A DNA stretch of 24,878 nt from CAUZRD01 sp963582255 (GTDB taxonomy: Bacteria > Pseudomonadota > Alphaproteobacteria > Rhizobiales > TMED25): contig CAUZRD010000014.1 in the NCBI GenBank assembly GCA_963582255.1, positions 1 to 24,878 on the forward strand. The letters are read 5' to 3'. Under the pieces are notes generated by a model. That model made no database searches. It was not told where the DNA came from and saw nothing but the letters and a program-made list of their open reading frames with translations. This document shows, piece after piece, positions 23,087 to 24,878 of this stretch (the first letter of the stretch is position 1; each line of letters starts with the position of its first letter). The position numbers and the translations under genes are program-made.

Positions 23087-23111
23087 ATATATACTCAATA
23101 TGAGTATATAT
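23087..23111. promoter_or_regulatory. Perfect 10+5+10 inverted repeat, probable NadQ operator of nadA
   Basis: ATATATACTC (23087-23096), spacer AATAT, and GAGTATATAT (23102-23111) are exact reverse complements over 10 bases. The repeat ends 14 bases before the nadA ATG and covers AT-rich sequence suitable for a -10 box. TTGCAG (23063-23068) could serve as a -35 at 17-19 bases from CATATA or TATATA. A bound dimer would therefore block transcription. The gene for a NAD-type regulator ends 186 bases upstream. A single half-site-like ATACTC lies further upstream, around 23040-23045. Confidence 0.75.
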
Positions 23112-23125
23112 AATGGAGAACGACC

Positions 23126-24211
23126 ATGCCAGCCATCTCAACTAGGGCCCGAGATCACGGTGACGCGGGCAGTGACCCGTCTTCAGCAGCGCGTAAATAC
23201 GGCGTATTGCCCCGTCCAGAACTTGAGTATACCGACGCGGTAGCAACCGAAATGGCACCTTATTATGAGAAAGTAAAAACCGTTATTCCGTCAATTGAAT
23301 GGCCGTTTTTTGCGCCTTATGTAAAACATATTAATCGATTGAAAAAAGAGCGTAACGCCGTTTTACTCGTCCACAATTACCAAACACCAGAAATTTTTCA
23401 CTGCGTGGCTGACTTTGTCGGAGATAGTCTAGCTCTAGCCAAAGAGGCTACCCGCACTAACGCCGAAATCATCATTCAGTGCGGCGTTCATTTCATGGCC
23501 GAGACTTCAAAAATTCTTAATCCTGCTAAAACAGTTCTAATCCCGGATACAAGTGCTGGCTGCTCGCTGGCTTCATCTATCACCGGCGCCGACGTTCGTC
23601 GCCTTAAAAAGCGACACCCCGGCGTACCAGTCGTTTCCTATGTGAACACCTCTGCCGATGTAAAAGCGGAGTCAGACATATGCTGCACATCCGCCAATGC
23701 CGTAGCCATCGTAGAATCGCTCAATGTTCCACGCGTCATCTTTCTTCCTGATGAATTTCTGGCGCAAAACATTGCGCGTGAGACTAAAGTCGAAATTATC
23801 GCCTGGAAGGGTCGCTGCGTCGTACACGAGCGCTTTACGCCCGAAGAGCTGCGGGCCGCACGCAAAGCTGATCCAGGCCTGGTAATAATTGCCCACCCTG
23901 AATGTCCGCCTGATGTAGTCGATGAAGCTGACTTTTCTGGATCGACCTCCGGCATGATCAAGTGGGTTAAGAACAAGCAGCCTAAGAAGGTCATGCTGGT
24001 AACTGAATGCTCAATGAGCGATAATGTCGCAGCTGAAACTCCGCAAGTCGAATTCATTCGTCCCTGCAATCTATGCCCTTATATGAAAAAGATTACACTG
24101 CCAAAGATTCTGGACTCCCTGCTCAATATGGAAGATGAGGTCGTGGTTGATCCGACGATAGCCGCGCGAGCGCGGCTTGCCGTCGAACGCATGGTGAATT
24201 TGAACAGCTGA
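23126..24211 (+). CDS. nadA: Quinolinate synthase NadA
   Basis: A 361-residue [4Fe-4S] enzyme condensing iminoaspartate with dihydroxyacetone phosphate to quinolinate in de novo NAD synthesis. Motifs are VHNYQTPEI (82-90), FVGDSLALAKEA (97-108), QCGVHFMAETSKIL (118-131) and PDTSAGCSLA (140-149). AHPECPPDVV (256-265), GSTSGMI (272-278) and RPCNLCPYMKKITL (312-325) follow. Cys119, Cys231 (GRCVVH) and Cys317 are the probable cluster ligands, judged by motif and spacing; Cys186/187 and Cys260 are also family-typical. GGAG lies 7 bases before the ATG. The first 40 residues are polar and outside the core. nadB follows after 25 bases. Confidence 0.97.
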   Translation: MPAISTRARDHGDAGSDPSSAARKYGVLPRPELEYTDAVATEMAPYYEKVKTVIPSIEWPFFAPYVKHINRLKKERNAVLLVHNYQTPEIFHCVADFVGDSLALAKEATRTNAEIIIQCGVHFMAETSKILNPAKTVLIPDTSAGCSLASSITGADVRRLKKRHPGVPVVSYVNTSADVKAESDICCTSANAVAIVESLNVPRVIFLPDEFLAQNIARETKVEIIAWKGRCVVHERFTPEELRAARKADPGLVIIAHPECPPDVVDEADFSGSTSGMIKWVKNKQPKKVMLVTECSMSDNVAAETPQVEFIRPCNLCPYMKKITLPKILDSLLNMEDEVVVDPTIAARARLAVERMVNLNS

Positions 24212-24236
24212 TCACACCCGCTAATAGCAAGTCCCC

Positions 24237-24878
24237 ATGCCTCATAAGATCTCACAAGCAAGCGACCGTGTTGTGATCGTCGGCGCCGGGCTTGCGGGAC
24301 TTTTCACCGCCCTCAAGCTGGCGCCTCTCCCTGTCACCGTAATAGCAGCCCATCGCTTGGGCCACGGTGCATCGAGCGTATGGGCACAAGCCGGCATTGC
24401 CGCAGCAATGGGCGATGGCGACACCGTAGATGACCATGCCGCCGATACCATAAAAATTGGCGGCGGCATCGTGAATGAAAAAATGGTCCGCATCATGGTG
24501 ACTGAGGCGTCCGAACGGATCGAGGACCTACTCGCTCTTGGAATTCCATTCGACCTCGACCTAAAAGGCCGACTGGCGCTTCATCGCGAAGCAGCCCATT
24601 CCGCTCACCGCATTGTCTCGATACGTGGCGATATGGCGGGTCAAAAAATTATGGAAACGCTGATCTCCACTGTGCGCGCTGCCCCCCATATTACCGTTCT
24701 AGAGGGGTATGGTGCCGAAGATATTGCCATGTCCGGTGAGCGCGCCGCCGGCATCGTCATCCGCCCAACATGGGGAGACTCTAACGCACGTGAGTTGATT
24801 ACTGCTAGCGCCATAGTATTCGCAACAGGAGGTGTAGGGCGCCTATATGCCGTCACGACCAACGCAGCCGATGCCCGT
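24237..24878 (+). CDS. nadB: L-aspartate oxidase NadB, N-terminal 214 residues (cut by window end)
   Basis: An FAD enzyme oxidising L-aspartate to iminoaspartate, the substrate of NadA. The dinucleotide fold starts RVVIVGAGLAGLFTALKL (11-28). ASSVWAQAGIAAAMGDGDT is the aspartate oxidase signature near the flavin. GRLALHREAAHSAHRIV and SIRGDMAGQKI are conserved in the substrate region, and ATGGVGRLY lies near the cut. The frame is open to the last base, so about 300 residues are missing. No strong ribosome binding site precedes the ATG. The 25-base gap to nadA suggests one transcript under the palindrome upstream of nadA. Confidence 0.95.
   Translation, partial: MPHKISQASDRVVIVGAGLAGLFTALKLAPLPVTVIAAHRLGHGASSVWAQAGIAAAMGDGDTVDDHAADTIKIGGGIVNEKMVRIMVTEASERIEDLLALGIPFDLDLKGRLALHREAAHSAHRIVSIRGDMAGQKIMETLISTVRAAPHITVLEGYGAEDIAMSGERAAGIVIRPTWGDSNARELITASAIVFATGGVGRLYAVTTNAADAR

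Noticed and set aside
22935..23243. A 102-codon plus-strand frame with a hydrophobic stretch between nadQ and nadA.
   Set aside because: It runs across the operator, the nadA ribosome binding site and 118 bases of nadA in another frame, and has no ribosome binding site. The hydrophobic part is what AT-rich regulatory DNA would encode by chance.
1..24878. Mobile elements, CRISPR arrays, prophage or defence islands.
   Set aside because: I saw no transposase or integrase frame, no terminal repeats, no regularly spaced repeats and no break in gene style. The window looks like ordinary chromosomal backbone.

Overview
This window reads as chromosomal DNA from an alphaproteobacterium of moderate GC content, possibly marine. 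The evidence is the gene set and its arrangement: an sdhCDAB operon with a citrate-lyase-like gene and a DUF1737 gene beside it, mtgA close to rpmF, and a ygfZ-tag-HD-phosphatase-NAD-regulator run leading into nadAB. I see no insertion sequences, phage genes, CRISPR arrays, tRNAs or rRNAs. Coding density is high, and no gene-free stretch exceeds 300 bases.

Left block, about 1-6570: a corrin-ring (vitamin B12) locus. A minus-strand operon runs cbiX, cobH, cobL, cobI, a cbiG-cobJ fusion, cobM. Most junctions are 4-base ATGA overlaps. The last 46 codons of cobK come in from the left on the plus strand and run 20 bases into the 3' end of cobM. The cbiX leader looks like a compact cobalamin riboswitch. 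CbiX carries a cobalt-chelatase core, an MxCxxC motif and a histidine-rich tail. CbiX plus CbiG point to early cobalt insertion, although several genes carry Cob (aerobic-pathway) names by homology.

Middle block, about 6680-12260: ispG (MEP isoprenoid pathway), a class III CoA-transferase, ispA (prenyl diphosphate synthase), mtgA (peptidoglycan glycosyltransferase), a ketopantoate-reductase-family gene and rpmF (ribosomal protein L32).

Third block, about 12306-19104: succinate dehydrogenase sdhCDAB on the minus strand. Upstream of it lie a DUF1737 gene, whose start is probably a TTG chosen by a near-perfect ribosome binding site, and a CitE/malyl-CoA-lyase-family gene. Then come pdxY (pyridoxal kinase) and an acuI/yhdH-type acryloyl-CoA reductase. 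The CoA-ester genes suggest C3/C4 acyl-CoA metabolism feeding the TCA cycle.

Right block, about 19284-24878: ygfZ, tag, an HD-domain hydrolase, a tyrosine-phosphatase-like gene and a NadQ/NrtR-type Nudix-derived regulator, largely translationally coupled. The NAD genes nadA and nadB (cut by the window end) follow. A perfect 10+5+10 inverted repeat sits just upstream of nadA and is the probable operator of that regulator. The two most interesting signals are this operator-regulator pair and the short cobalamin-riboswitch-like leader.
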